Shown in pieces: positions 56,101 to 63,775 of a DNA stretch of 64,000 nt; within the stretch, counting starts at the first letter, position 1, and each line of letters starts with the position of its first letter. The position numbers and the translations under genes were made by a program. The stretch is from an uncultured Prevotellaceae bacterium (GTDB lineage: Bacteria > Bacteroidota > Bacteroidia > Bacteroidales > Bacteroidaceae). The notes below the pieces were generated by a model, which was not told the origin of the DNA, did no database searches, and worked only from the letters and a program-made list of their open reading frames with translations. The DNA lies in assembly GCA_900316645.1 (NCBI GenBank), contig ONDP01000006.1:31942-95941 (forward strand). Reading direction: 5' to 3'.

Positions 56101-59100
56101 GCCATAGCAGTGGCATATCGTATAGCGAGGAATTCAACGCGATAAAAGCAAACAGTGGTTATTGGGCTCTCCCCAGTGTAGATGTTACCGGTGGCGGAGG
56201 GCGTGACGCATCCCAACAGCCTAAGAAAGAAGGCGAAGAAGGAAAGTTATCTTTCAAAGTTGGCGGCCATTACTTATACATCGGCATCACTCCGATGGTA
56301 GGTTTCAAATCCGACTATATGTCAGAAGGTGGCGAAGGAGTGAGCAAGAGCACTGGCTTCACGCTGCGCTGCTCAACGAGGTCGAACCTCAACGTCGATG
56401 TCTATCGCATCGCTGCGGACACTACCCTCCTGTCGCAAAAAGTGCGGGACGGGGAGTGGGGCGCTTTCTACAAGCTGTCGGGAGAAACACTGAAGAGCAT
56501 TATCGATGGCAAAGATTCACGACTGCAATACTGGTCAGCTGACCTCAACTATGGCAGCTTTGTCTTCCGCACCCGTGGCGGTGCTACCTCACAGCCCTAC
56601 GAGGAGGAACGTACTACGCAGTACTACATGCCGGGCACAGTGCTCGACCAGAAGACCATGCCACTGGACAACCTGAAGATATGGACCGACCAACACGTGG
56701 TATCTAACGTTCCTTACGACGAGCCGGCACGCTTCACCATCAAGGTGTCCAACGAGAGTGAGTTCCCCGCACGTGTCACCAGGGAGCTGTTGCTCTACCT
56801 TGAGGAAGCCATGAACAAAGACGGTGCCAAGGTCTTTATCGACGGTCATGCCCTGACGGGCTCGGGTATCGACCTCTGGCTGGATCCGAACACCGTCATC
56901 GAGAAGGAGGTCGAGGTATATCCCGGTGCAGGCTTCGACTATGAGGACATTGGCATATCCATCGTCGATGACATGGAACCTGAGCGTTTCGCGTCTTTGA
57001 CTCTTGATGCCCATTTCGTACCCACGGCAGGAAAGGTCAACATCTCGTCGCCGGGTGACAAGTGGGTGATGAATACCGACTCACCTAATGACTCGACGGG
57101 TTACTATCTACCCGTCACCATCGACGGCTTCGACGTGACGCAGGAGAACTTCGACCATATCGAACTGCAGTACAAGCTCTCAACGCAGGGCGATAAAGAA
57201 TGGGTGAATACGTGTTCCTATTATAAGGACGAAGCGCTGATGGCGAAAGCCAGCGGCGTGCGCAAACTCATCACCGACGACGGTCATATCAATGCCGTAT
57301 TCTATGGCGAGACCGATCCCATCGAGCAGCGCTATGACCTGCGGGCTGTGGTCTATCGCCGTCACGGCAACGGCTACCTGACTAACTCGTCGAAGATACT
57401 GAGCGGTATCAAGGATACACGCCTGCCGACCCTCTTCGGCAAGCCACAGCCAGCCAACGGCATCCTCGATATCAGCAACGACATCAAGATGATGTTCTCA
57501 GAGGAGATTGCCGGCAACTACCTGAAGAAGGAGAACAACTTCGAGGTGCTGGGACTGACCAACAAGAGCAACATCTCGCTCTCCACCTGTCTGCACCTGA
57601 ATATCAGTGATCCCGATCAACAAGGACGGCTTTACGGCTACACAGAAGTCAATCGCAATCTGGCAGGCAAGAGCTTCACGTTCGACCTGATGGTGCTGCC
57701 CGAGGATCACGACGCCTCCGTGGTGCTGCTGAGCCACGGTATGGAGCAGAACCTGCAGATTGGTCTGACCAAGGACAATCGCATGATGGCACGCTTCAAC
57801 AATCAGATTGTCGAAGGCAACAAGCCCATCACCTTCACAGCCCTACGCCAGCTGAACTACGTCTTCGAGACCAACGACGAGCAGAAGAACACCGAGGTAC
57901 GCTTCTATGACGGCAACGCACCGGTAGGCAGCGGCACCATCAATGGCATCTACGAGGGTAACGGTCCGATATCGTTAGGCTCTGACATACAGGGCAGAAT
58001 CTATGATACTGCAGATCCTGAATTGACAGTCTATCGTGGCGACATGCTGGAGTTGCGCCTGTGGAACAGGGCATTGAGTACCGGCGAGATGGCCGACTAT
58101 GCACAGAAACGACTGACGGGCTACGAACTCGGACTGGTGGACTACTGGCTCTTGAACGAGGGTAAGGGTTCTTATATATACAACCATGCCGTAGGTGGTG
58201 CCGACATCAGGACAGTGATGAACACTACATGGAAAACATCCAAGGGAGTGAGTCTGAAGCTGGATGGCGAGAAGGGTGTGATGCTCAACGCACAACGCTT
58301 CAACCGTGCCGACTACCACGACTATACACTGATGTTCTGGTTCAACACCTCGCAGAAGAACGGCACCTTGCTGGCTAACGGCGAGGCAAAGGACGAGGCA
58401 GGCAGCAAGAACCACTTCAACTTTGGCGTGAAGGAGGGCGAGTTCTTCTTCCGTGGCGCAGGCTATGAGGCGAAGGTTGCCGGCGATGTGGCCGACGGAC
58501 AGTGGCACCACGCCGCCGTGACGGTGAGCCGTTCACGCAACGTCTGCAACCTCTACGTCGATACCAAGTTGAGGCAGTCGTTTGCTGCCGATACGTTGGG
58601 CGGCATCGTGGGTAATACGCTGGCAGCAGGTGCTACCTACGCCAAGAAGGACACCCCGACGGATGCCCTGAAGGGTCATCTGGACGAGCTAGCAATGTTT
58701 GAGATGGCGCTGACGGAGAACCTCATCAAGAACTACTCCGAAACAACTCCTACTGGTAAGGAGCTGGGAACGATGGTCTATGTGCCCTTCAGCCGTCTGG
58801 AGCGTCAGGGCGACAACACACAACGCCTCATGCCCTCGGGACTGAGCATCGTCAGGGTGCGCGACAGCCAGGGTGTGTACTCCACGACACCTGACACCAT
58901 TGTACGTCCTGAAGTCATTGACCTCGTGGCCGACCGAGACATCTATGCGCCGATGAACAACAGCGGTATGCTGGCGAACCTGAACTACAGCTACGTGGCC
59001 GACAAGCAGAACCTGCTCATCAACATCAATGAACCGGAGACGAGTATCGAAAAGACGCACGTCTATATCACACTGCGCGACGTAGCTGACCTGCAGGGCA

Positions 59101-60866
59101 ATCTGCTGGCATCGCCAGTGGTGATGGACATCTTTGTGCATCAGAGTCCGCTGCGTTGGACGGAGAAGCGCAAGACCATCAAGACGCAGTATGGCGAGCC
59201 GTATGAATTCAACGTCACCCTCCAGAACGTCAGCGGCAAGACGCACAATTTCGAACTGAAGGATCTGCCGGTATGGATTACCGCATCGGAGACCAACGGC
59301 ACAATCGACGCTATCGACGAGAAGACCATCACGCTGACCATATCACCATATATTAATATTGGTGACTACGAGGAGCGCATCACCATTATGAGTGAGGACG
59401 GCATGACAGAACCCCTGCCGCTGACCATCTCCGTGCGTGGTGAGGAACCAGACTGGACTGTCAGCGAGGAGCTGAAGGACAAGAATATCTCGATGAACAT
59501 CGTAGCACGTGTCGTGATCAATGGCGACATCGCCAACGATCCGAACGACATCGTCCACGCCTATGGTGAAGGGCATAAGACCTTAGGCGTAACACATGTC
59601 AACGTGGACAAAACCGCCGGTAGCAATGAGGCACTGACCTATCTCATCGTCTATAGCCCCGACGGACAGAGTAAACCGCTGAACTTCGAGTACTATGATG
59701 TCTCGACAGGTCGTATCTACCAACTGGAACCTGCTGACGGAAAGAGGATTCTGTTCAAGACCGATGTCATCGTGGGCAGCACGACCGAGCCGGTGGTGCT
59801 GGTGAACACCAGCAAGGAGGTGCAGACGCTGCAGCTGAAGAAAGGCTGGAACTGGCTGTCGTTCTACGTAACGCCCGATAAGAATACCATCGGCAATCTG
59901 CTTGACGGTTCAACGAAGTGGACGGTGGGCGATGCACTGGAAGTGGTCAGCGGCGACGGCAAACGCAGTCAGCTGTATACCTACACCTCAAAGCGCCAGA
60001 AAGCGAACCCGACATTGTATGACTATTTCTGGGACAACGGCACGGACAGCATACAAATAGACCCGACCATCCGCTACCGTTTCTATTCGGACAACGATAA
60101 GCAGGCTTATGTGACAGGTGTATATAATGCCTATGAAACCGTCAACGTAATGCCTGGCTGGAACCGTATCGGCTACGTGTCACGCCTGAACCTGCCGGTA
60201 GGAACGGCACTGGCCGACTATACCGACAAGGGCTCTGTGGGTGACATCATCAAGTCGCAGAACGCCTTCTCGGTACTGACGGAGACCGGTGGCGTGAGGA
60301 CCTGGAAGGGCACACTGACGTTCATGAAGTCCGGACAGGGCTATATGCTGAAGCGTAATGCCAATACCAACACCAGCTTCTTCTATCCTGCATACATGGA
60401 CAACTCACGTTACGACGGCACCACCGACAGTCAGAATACTGTGAACGCTCAGCGCTACGACAACATCAGTGGCGTGTCGATGAATGTCATCGCTCAGACG
60501 AGGGGCGTAGAACTGGAGGCTGGCGACCGCCTGGCTGTCTATAGCGATGGTATGCTGTGCGGTATAACAGAGCAGACGGCCGACGGACTGTTCTTCCTGA
60601 GTGTAGGACAGGTTGACGGTGGCAGCGGCAGACTGAGCTTCGCCATAGAACGTGGTGACGATATCATTGCCACGACGCCCGCCATCATGACCTACATCAG
60701 CGACAGCGTGTCGGGCAGTATCGGCGAACCTACGCTCGTCAACTTCACCACCATAGAGCGCTTTGCCGACGGCTCGTGGTACGACATACAAGGCCGCAAG
60801 TTGCCGAAAAAGCCAACCAGAAAGGGTATATACATTTATAACGGACAGAAAACGATAGTAGAATGA
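50157..60866 (+). CDS. Giant secreted multidomain surface protein, 3569 residues
   Basis: Residues 1-22 are a signal peptide (KQKVFWLLTMLMTLGVSSMWA). Domains I can support: two related beta-helix/GLUG-like modules at about 437-641 and 668-848, each opening RFII.SAADW and repeating 'FDG.G.T.....NL...G' and 'ENCRVS'; an Fn3-like segment (about 1060-1150); two carboxypeptidase-regulatory-like segments (about 1152-1325, e.g. VRGYVRMANGVGMPGVKVWA); an Ig-like segment (about 2425-2470); two LamG/concanavalin-like domains (about 2482-2658 and 2695-2862, with DGQWHHAAVTVSRSRN); Ig-like repeats; and two GWN(W/R)-type modules (near 3229 and 3334). The end (about 3535-3569) is FADGSWYDIQGRK...KGIYIYNGQK, a tail common on Prevotella exported proteins and perhaps a type IX-like sorting signal. 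No catalytic motif seen. It overlaps the next gene by 4 bases. A surface adhesin or glycan-binding role is inference. Confidence 0.85.
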   Translation: MKQKVFWLLTMLMTLGVSSMWATNAPEDSWRYQVRLDGTTALRLEMPCYDRTNSDSWVKEGYVYITPDGGTKQTLFYYASETDISNDRTTVGIYCKTEVGGTMTLERSGMSSYQVTSKVEWVGIPFVKDQEYAIAYLRWIIPSEFRGKNVRISWDIDKDGNTSEDHKKIDISPVDIFIPAEPEPIKPQLVDPLLSYNEMHRNEIMLPYIMAAQEIQSLTATYNTAPAGVTDKSAYWKTLKLDTQSSGYLYLPADATISELKLTAQYLNTDKKLVTTHSDPITVPMMHQPQMMTAAMLNDGSALVQWRIADNGWPDIQTSDSWEVQRNVDGDPVNGTWTMVGQLEFSPFTYELSYTDNTLLQAYKGKPVFYRVRRMMTSMWGWHTRSDYAQCQLLNDIVLPSFVNPTAQRNGTWSDENRSVNINFALGGSTSQYDSQRRFIIRSAADWDTYCELLRSNSSLSAVMANDIELNESNKKVGQYNFYEGVFDGNGYTVTYNYKSGKQEVEACLFYRLDGATIRNLHIAGTIETNSSSQYPHSALVGRCAETTIENCRVSATFKLTGKNDKAAGFIGETARRAFNHLSNCVFDGRFICPEANDNCAGFVCSSNSAKEELVLTNCVFNPAELKNCSGQNFVRSGDATLSVCFATNNMNVPGTESQQSDPHYDEQGRFIIMSAADWETFRNKVATAHGADVNAVLAADITVTTMTGTNDDNKYYGTFDGGGHTITFNDTGFNEYTALFAHVGTCTIKNLHVTGQVVCNYNSGAIIGRCENNASKTITIENCRVSTYFDLYMPLLTTGGYLGGFIGQTNAAKVVLRNNLFDGHVKTYYNFDNIHFGVFVGNGYKTGTDVSENNLDDGIYDITNGGNVEVELSYDSQGQAISPAGMMKRDGKSNAELLALLGNLWTEEDGKVVPKMETYSLPSKTPDDTMTRLERLEHIALLVGEDKMELMGNTIVPKMELNDDPELKTAIWDDRAKAYLYTDKLVGGKVISTSRQELSKEQMADGKVALNITTPCVDHQFRLAVSRSTSPLLLPKDSVASVQKIDEGALAIYEFNNNVEIVSLKADTLQSGVMLSWETNGGDADCYIILRRDKMAAQSAKADTLQSNYQHQQFTDNTVAPHHSYIYTVEGITQCQGEHKSSKQVEGACKATGMVRGYVRMANGVGMPGVKVWARKAESSPEIIGYQARSCVTDSTGYYEIGELMYQQSAVYEITVESTGDAASFPAQQVEFNDISNLASNIVFTQTQYAVFSGTVMFEGSSIPVSGVRFMRDNVQVTDGAGNAVTTDAQGHFSLSIPYGDHTVQVVKEGHVFKNDGYLIDPDSHNPDKRVHNWSENIASYYFWDQTRVNLRGRVVGGNTQGQLPLGKSLSKNNLGDSLTVVFQLEGDNASWIVRDQNDPTIRERDSLHLHGFNHTDTTIVHASRYRIKIHPDKKTGEYELPIYPVKYKITEVYAHGYPSLFQPGSVSETIDLTALHNGDTVQWSRIYHASPSLVRQQFNGGGENYFGIKQYVATDVAGLSDTVQVWYPEVDKEGKVVKDGQGIYTLGYPVYRSGQPVSMVLTAREEYYYNNDRTKPLDTVPLDGAELIITNGFHSQEDTDPVTLDENGMYAYIFTPLDATFVQEGKNALRTMTFTLKYGGAYYEMEPIHGYLMASIAQPQGRRVLAGIQPHLVEILRDPPGAHSTAFIEKGSQLHYSYTTDYTLNLGIVLDAGLGTGVSWYSGSVTGAVDQGVIFDHEQTIGVKGNLYTTRYDKDVYDYTLDIKERIETSDESRFARYVGNGSDLYIGLNTSIIVEDALAVRLVPSAALKRLMPATGGVVTIDGHKYAVKGTVKVLASGYDAQKKDSVYLIRDEVTQITDKFQSTFVHSQAFLTEEIIPNLIRTRDALLLAAGTSPAYAQKQADDRQRPTYISKVVRTDEHFAQLGYYDVYYPTNTPDVSYADSIVGLNSQIKTWTGFIRRNEQEKLEAGRLLKNYDFDGHSSGISYSEEFNAIKANSGYWALPSVDVTGGGGRDASQQPKKEGEEGKLSFKVGGHYLYIGITPMVGFKSDYMSEGGEGVSKSTGFTLRCSTRSNLNVDVYRIAADTTLLSQKVRDGEWGAFYKLSGETLKSIIDGKDSRLQYWSADLNYGSFVFRTRGGATSQPYEEERTTQYYMPGTVLDQKTMPLDNLKIWTDQHVVSNVPYDEPARFTIKVSNESEFPARVTRELLLYLEEAMNKDGAKVFIDGHALTGSGIDLWLDPNTVIEKEVEVYPGAGFDYEDIGISIVDDMEPERFASLTLDAHFVPTAGKVNISSPGDKWVMNTDSPNDSTGYYLPVTIDGFDVTQENFDHIELQYKLSTQGDKEWVNTCSYYKDEALMAKASGVRKLITDDGHINAVFYGETDPIEQRYDLRAVVYRRHGNGYLTNSSKILSGIKDTRLPTLFGKPQPANGILDISNDIKMMFSEEIAGNYLKKENNFEVLGLTNKSNISLSTCLHLNISDPDQQGRLYGYTEVNRNLAGKSFTFDLMVLPEDHDASVVLLSHGMEQNLQIGLTKDNRMMARFNNQIVEGNKPITFTALRQLNYVFETNDEQKNTEVRFYDGNAPVGSGTINGIYEGNGPISLGSDIQGRIYDTADPELTVYRGDMLELRLWNRALSTGEMADYAQKRLTGYELGLVDYWLLNEGKGSYIYNHAVGGADIRTVMNTTWKTSKGVSLKLDGEKGVMLNAQRFNRADYHDYTLMFWFNTSQKNGTLLANGEAKDEAGSKNHFNFGVKEGEFFFRGAGYEAKVAGDVADGQWHHAAVTVSRSRNVCNLYVDTKLRQSFAADTLGGIVGNTLAAGATYAKKDTPTDALKGHLDELAMFEMALTENLIKNYSETTPTGKELGTMVYVPFSRLERQGDNTQRLMPSGLSIVRVRDSQGVYSTTPDTIVRPEVIDLVADRDIYAPMNNSGMLANLNYSYVADKQNLLININEPETSIEKTHVYITLRDVADLQGNLLASPVVMDIFVHQSPLRWTEKRKTIKTQYGEPYEFNVTLQNVSGKTHNFELKDLPVWITASETNGTIDAIDEKTITLTISPYINIGDYEERITIMSEDGMTEPLPLTISVRGEEPDWTVSEELKDKNISMNIVARVVINGDIANDPNDIVHAYGEGHKTLGVTHVNVDKTAGSNEALTYLIVYSPDGQSKPLNFEYYDVSTGRIYQLEPADGKRILFKTDVIVGSTTEPVVLVNTSKEVQTLQLKKGWNWLSFYVTPDKNTIGNLLDGSTKWTVGDALEVVSGDGKRSQLYTYTSKRQKANPTLYDYFWDNGTDSIQIDPTIRYRFYSDNDKQAYVTGVYNAYETVNVMPGWNRIGYVSRLNLPVGTALADYTDKGSVGDIIKSQNAFSVLTETGGVRTWKGTLTFMKSGQGYMLKRNANTNTSFFYPAYMDNSRYDGTTDSQNTVNAQRYDNISGVSMNVIAQTRGVELEAGDRLAVYSDGMLCGITEQTADGLFFLSVGQVDGGSGRLSFAIERGDDIIATTPAIMTYISDSVSGSIGEPTLVNFTTIERFADGSWYDIQGRKLPKKPTRKGIYIYNGQKTIVE

Positions 60867-61375
60867 AAATACAGAAATTAATACTGGCAAGTGTGGCACT
60901 GAGTGCCACCTTGCTCTTCGGAACGTCCTGTTCCAATGGTAGCGATGATACCGGCCCCAATCCGCCCGTAGTACCCGATAATCCATTGACGCCGGGTACT
61001 GACCCACGCCCCGACTGGGACCAATACGCAGTGGATTATCTTCGCTACGACAGTGAGATGCCCGTGGTGATAGGTATCCAGCCTGAGCTGGCCTCCTATA
61101 CCTCTGACAAGGACATGATGCGTGCCACTATCGGCGGTGAGACGAGGGCATGGAGCGTGCAGCCTCTGGAATGGGAGAGCGCCAGCGGAACTGCCAGTCG
61201 CAAGTTTATGCTGACCGTTGGCGGTAATGCCGGAGAAGGCAGTGTCACGCTGCAGTACTATTGTGACCAGTTGCACCGCATCTTCACCGTCAGTAACTGG
61301 AAGAACTATGACGCCAGCACTACGCCGACAGAAGGCGGACAACCCTACATACCGATGTTTTATACGAGACAGTAA
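60863..61375 (+). CDS. Small lipoprotein of the giant surface-protein operon
   Basis: A 170-residue lipoprotein: signal peptide with lipobox FGTSCSNGSDD (Cys about residue 23), a Pro/Asp-rich linker (NPPVVPDNPLTPGTDPRPDW), then a compact beta-rich domain (YLRYDSEMPVVIGIQPELAS to the GSVTLQYYCDQLHRIFTVSN stretch). I recognise no named domain. The acidic residues after the Cys (SNGSDD) fit the Bacteroidota surface-export signal only loosely. It starts inside the stop of the giant gene (ATGA), so it is translated with it, and is likely an outer-membrane partner or anchor for that protein. Confidence 0.8.
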   Translation: MKIQKLILASVALSATLLFGTSCSNGSDDTGPNPPVVPDNPLTPGTDPRPDWDQYAVDYLRYDSEMPVVIGIQPELASYTSDKDMMRATIGGETRAWSVQPLEWESASGTASRKFMLTVGGNAGEGSVTLQYYCDQLHRIFTVSNWKNYDASTTPTEGGQPYIPMFYTRQ

Positions 61376-61381
61376 ATCTGA

Positions 61382-62719
61382 ATGAAAAAGATTTTGTTAA
61401 GCATAGTCTGTCTGTTGGCTGTGACAGTAAAGGCTGCGGAAATCAGTGTGGGCAGCCAGGCTGAACTGGCAGCGCTGGTAGGCAGCACCCATGAAGGTGA
61501 TGTCATTACCCTGACAGCGGATATTGTACTGACTTTCGATAATGACGCCTATTGGACGCCCATCGGAACGTTCAGCACACCCTTTGAGGGCACCTTCGAC
61601 GGTGGCGGACACACCATATCGGGCATCAGCATTGACTACGGGAGCAAAGCCGAACTGGCAGGGCTCTTCGGGTATGTCGGCACTGGTGGTGTCGTCAGGA
61701 ATGTGACAGTATCAGGCAATGGCTATATCTATAGCAATGGTGACGGAGAGAATACCAACTACGTGGGGGCCATAGCCGGCTACAGCGCTGGTACCATCCA
61801 GTACTGTGGCAATACAGCACCCGTCAGCGCCATTCATAAGCACGGACGCGCCGGCGGTATCGTCGGATATAATACCGGTACTGTTACGGGATGCTATAAT
61901 ATGGGGGTGGTGCAGCGCAGTGGTGCTGATGTTTCAACTATCTATATCGGTGGCATCGCAGGCGAGAACGATGGTGGCACCGTCAGCCAGTGTATGTCCA
62001 CCAATGGCATCGAAACCCACATAACGCTGGCTAATAAGAGCGACAATGCCTCGACGCTCTCTGCCCACATTGGAGAGACCGTCAACGTGTTGCTTGACAG
62101 CAGAACGCTCTTTGCCGACGGCTCGTGGAACACGTTATGTCTGCCTTTCACGATACCTGCTGCAGCACTGGCAGGAGCCACCGTCAAGGAGATTGACACC
62201 ACCCGGTCGGGATGCAGCGGGACGACGCTGACGCTCTATGCCAATGCCGTCACCACCGTGGAGGCAGGACATCCCTACCTGGTGAAATGGTCTGCTGAAA
62301 AACCGGATATCGCCAATCCCTGCTTCCAGGGCGTCACCATCGACGTGTCCAATCCCGACGCTATCTTCACGGGCGGACGCTTCATGGGCAGCTTCAGCCC
62401 CACGACGCTGGAAGCCAACAACAAGAATAAACTATATGTCGGCAGCAACAACCAACTTCATTGGCCGACAAGTAACATTACAATGGGGTCTTGTCGCGCC
62501 TACTTCCTGATGGATGAAAGCGTAGAGGGTAGAGAAGTGGTATTGTATTTTGATGACGAACTACCGACAAGTATCAACTATGTCCCCTACCCCTCCAACG
62601 AGGAGGAAAACCTGACAGGCAAGGATGTATGGTACACCCTTAGTGGCTGTCGGCAGAAAGTCAAACCCGCCACCAAGGGAATCTATATTCACCAAGGCAG
62701 AAAGGAGATCGTGAAATGA
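61382..62719 (+). CDS. Secreted GLUG-repeat protein with the same C-terminal tail as the giant protein
   Basis: 445 residues. Signal peptide (KKILLSIVCLLAVTVKA), then a GLUG/beta-helix region (about 20-215): TFDGGGHTISGISIDYGSKA, GLFGYVGTGGVVRNVTVSG, GGIVGYNTGTVTGCYNMGVV, GGIAGENDGGTVSQC. A second domain (about 240-395) begins DGSWNTLCLPFTIPA, a form frequent in Prevotella secreted proteins. The end, WYTLSGCRQKVKPATKGIYI plus HQGRKEIVK, parallels the tail of the giant protein. GLUG motifs occur in adhesins and peptidases. With the matching tail and 6-base gap to the lipoprotein gene, it is probably exported by the same route to the same place. Its stop overlaps the next small gene. Confidence 0.85.
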   Translation: MKKILLSIVCLLAVTVKAAEISVGSQAELAALVGSTHEGDVITLTADIVLTFDNDAYWTPIGTFSTPFEGTFDGGGHTISGISIDYGSKAELAGLFGYVGTGGVVRNVTVSGNGYIYSNGDGENTNYVGAIAGYSAGTIQYCGNTAPVSAIHKHGRAGGIVGYNTGTVTGCYNMGVVQRSGADVSTIYIGGIAGENDGGTVSQCMSTNGIETHITLANKSDNASTLSAHIGETVNVLLDSRTLFADGSWNTLCLPFTIPAAALAGATVKEIDTTRSGCSGTTLTLYANAVTTVEAGHPYLVKWSAEKPDIANPCFQGVTIDVSNPDAIFTGGRFMGSFSPTTLEANNKNKLYVGSNNQLHWPTSNITMGSCRAYFLMDESVEGREVVLYFDDELPTSINYVPYPSNEEENLTGKDVWYTLSGCRQKVKPATKGIYIHQGRKEIVK

Positions 62720-62844
62720 AAAAGAAATATATCACTCCAGCGTTCACGCCACTGCCTTTACCCCACGTCAGACTCCTGATCACCTCGGTGAAGGGTGATA
62801 CAGAATTTGTATTGGGCGATGGCGGCAGTGAAGAACCCCGTTAA
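62716..62844 (+). CDS. 42-residue peptide at the end of the surface-protein operon
   Basis: ATG 62716 overlaps the GLUG gene stop (ATGA); TAA at 62842-62844. It begins MKKKYITPAFTPLPLPHVRL and ends VLGDGGSEEPR. Short 'MKKxYIxPxxxxxxL...LL..S' peptides of this kind are common at the ends of surface-protein operons in Prevotella and Bacteroides; their function is unknown. No signal peptide or span. The translational coupling and family-like N-terminus argue that it is real. Confidence 0.65.
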   Translation: MKKKYITPAFTPLPLPHVRLLITSVKGDTEFVLGDGGSEEPR

Positions 62845-62852
62845 CGATTTTT

Positions 62853-62899
62853 GTTTGTTGTTGGAACCTCACATATATATAGTGGTTCCAACAACAAAC
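62853..62899. repeat. Perfect 16-bp inverted repeat after the surface-protein operon
   Basis: gtttgttgttggaacc (62853-62868) is exactly complementary to ggttccaacaacaaac (62884-62899) around a 15-base loop. It begins 8 bases after the last stop codon. It is not followed by a U tract, so a simple intrinsic terminator is not certain. Confidence 0.85.
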
Positions 62900-62920
62900 G
62901 AGAATCCGCCAACAAAATTT

Positions 62921-62967
62921 CATCTTTTCTTTTGCTTTTTCAAAAATTATTCTCTACCTTTGCAAAA
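62921..62967 (+). promoter_or_regulatory. 47-bp promoter-bearing repeat, copy 2
   Basis: TTTG (62931-62934), 20 bases, TACCTTTG (62955-62962): an exact Bacteroidota promoter, 61 bases before the next ATG. The whole 47 bases match 48739-48785 at 45 positions. Confidence 0.85.
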
Positions 62968-63023
62968 CAGCAACACTATTGGCCCATGAATACGGAGATG
63001 ATGACATGTAAGATTGCTATAAT

Positions 63024-63734
63024 ATGGAAAGGAAGTTAGTTGACTTTTGGACACAAACGCTGAGTTGCACGCTCGGTACCGTCATCGGTATCGTTCTGAC
63101 TTTCGGCACTTCTGCCTGGATTGAATATCGGGAGAGGCAGGAAATGGAGCGGACGGCAGCGCTGATGGTGATTCACAACCTCGATAGTTTTTGTGAAGAT
63201 CTTGATGAGGCGGTCAAGGATTTGCAGCCTATTGACTCGATTTGCTTTAAGGTGCTGGGTGCGAAAGACAGACTGGAAACTATACCTGAAGACACGCTGG
63301 ATATGTTTGTAAACAGTTTCCTTTCTCACTCCTTCAACACCCATGACCAAACCACAGAGACCATTTTCAGTAGCAATATCGAGACTTGGAAGAGTATTGA
63401 CAATCGGGAATTTATAGATTTGGCAGGTAATTGTTTCTCTGCAAAAAAGTTGATGGTCAAGTTTCAGGAAAGACTGGAAGAGGAAAAAAATGACCTGACT
63501 GACCTTTTCTTGAAGACCATTGCCTTTGGTGACAAACCGCCAAAGTCTGTACATGAGAAGGCGGCAGCGATTCTACGCTCAGCTACATTCTGTACATTTA
63601 TCGTTAAACAGCATTCATTCTATTTGTATGGTATTAAAACGGGGCAGAAGCTCTTACGCGAAAAGACAGAAAAATGCAAGCAAATGATGAATGTGACTGA
63701 CGAAGAATTACAAGAGTTCTGCAAAAATGACTAA
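63024..63734 (+). CDS. Single-span membrane protein of unknown function
   Basis: 236 residues. One N-terminal membrane helix (about 12-33, TLSCTLGTVIGIVLTFGTSA), followed by WIEYRERQEMERTAALMVIH and a predominantly helical soluble part (for example AAILRSATFCTFIVKQHSFY and LREKTEKCKQMMNVTDEELQ). The WxEYxxxQxxERxxALMVxHNL arrangement after the helix recalls uncharacterised Bacteroidota proteins, but I cannot name a family with certainty. It stands alone between the surface-protein operon and a 21-bp repeat array, with its own strong promoter in the 47-bp repeat. Confidence 0.7.
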   Translation: MERKLVDFWTQTLSCTLGTVIGIVLTFGTSAWIEYRERQEMERTAALMVIHNLDSFCEDLDEAVKDLQPIDSICFKVLGAKDRLETIPEDTLDMFVNSFLSHSFNTHDQTTETIFSSNIETWKSIDNREFIDLAGNCFSAKKLMVKFQERLEEEKNDLTDLFLKTIAFGDKPPKSVHEKAAAILRSATFCTFIVKQHSFYLYGIKTGQKLLREKTEKCKQMMNVTDEELQEFCKND

Positions 63735-63775
63735 AACAAAGTATGGCTGAAAGTGGTGCAATAAAGGCGCTATGT

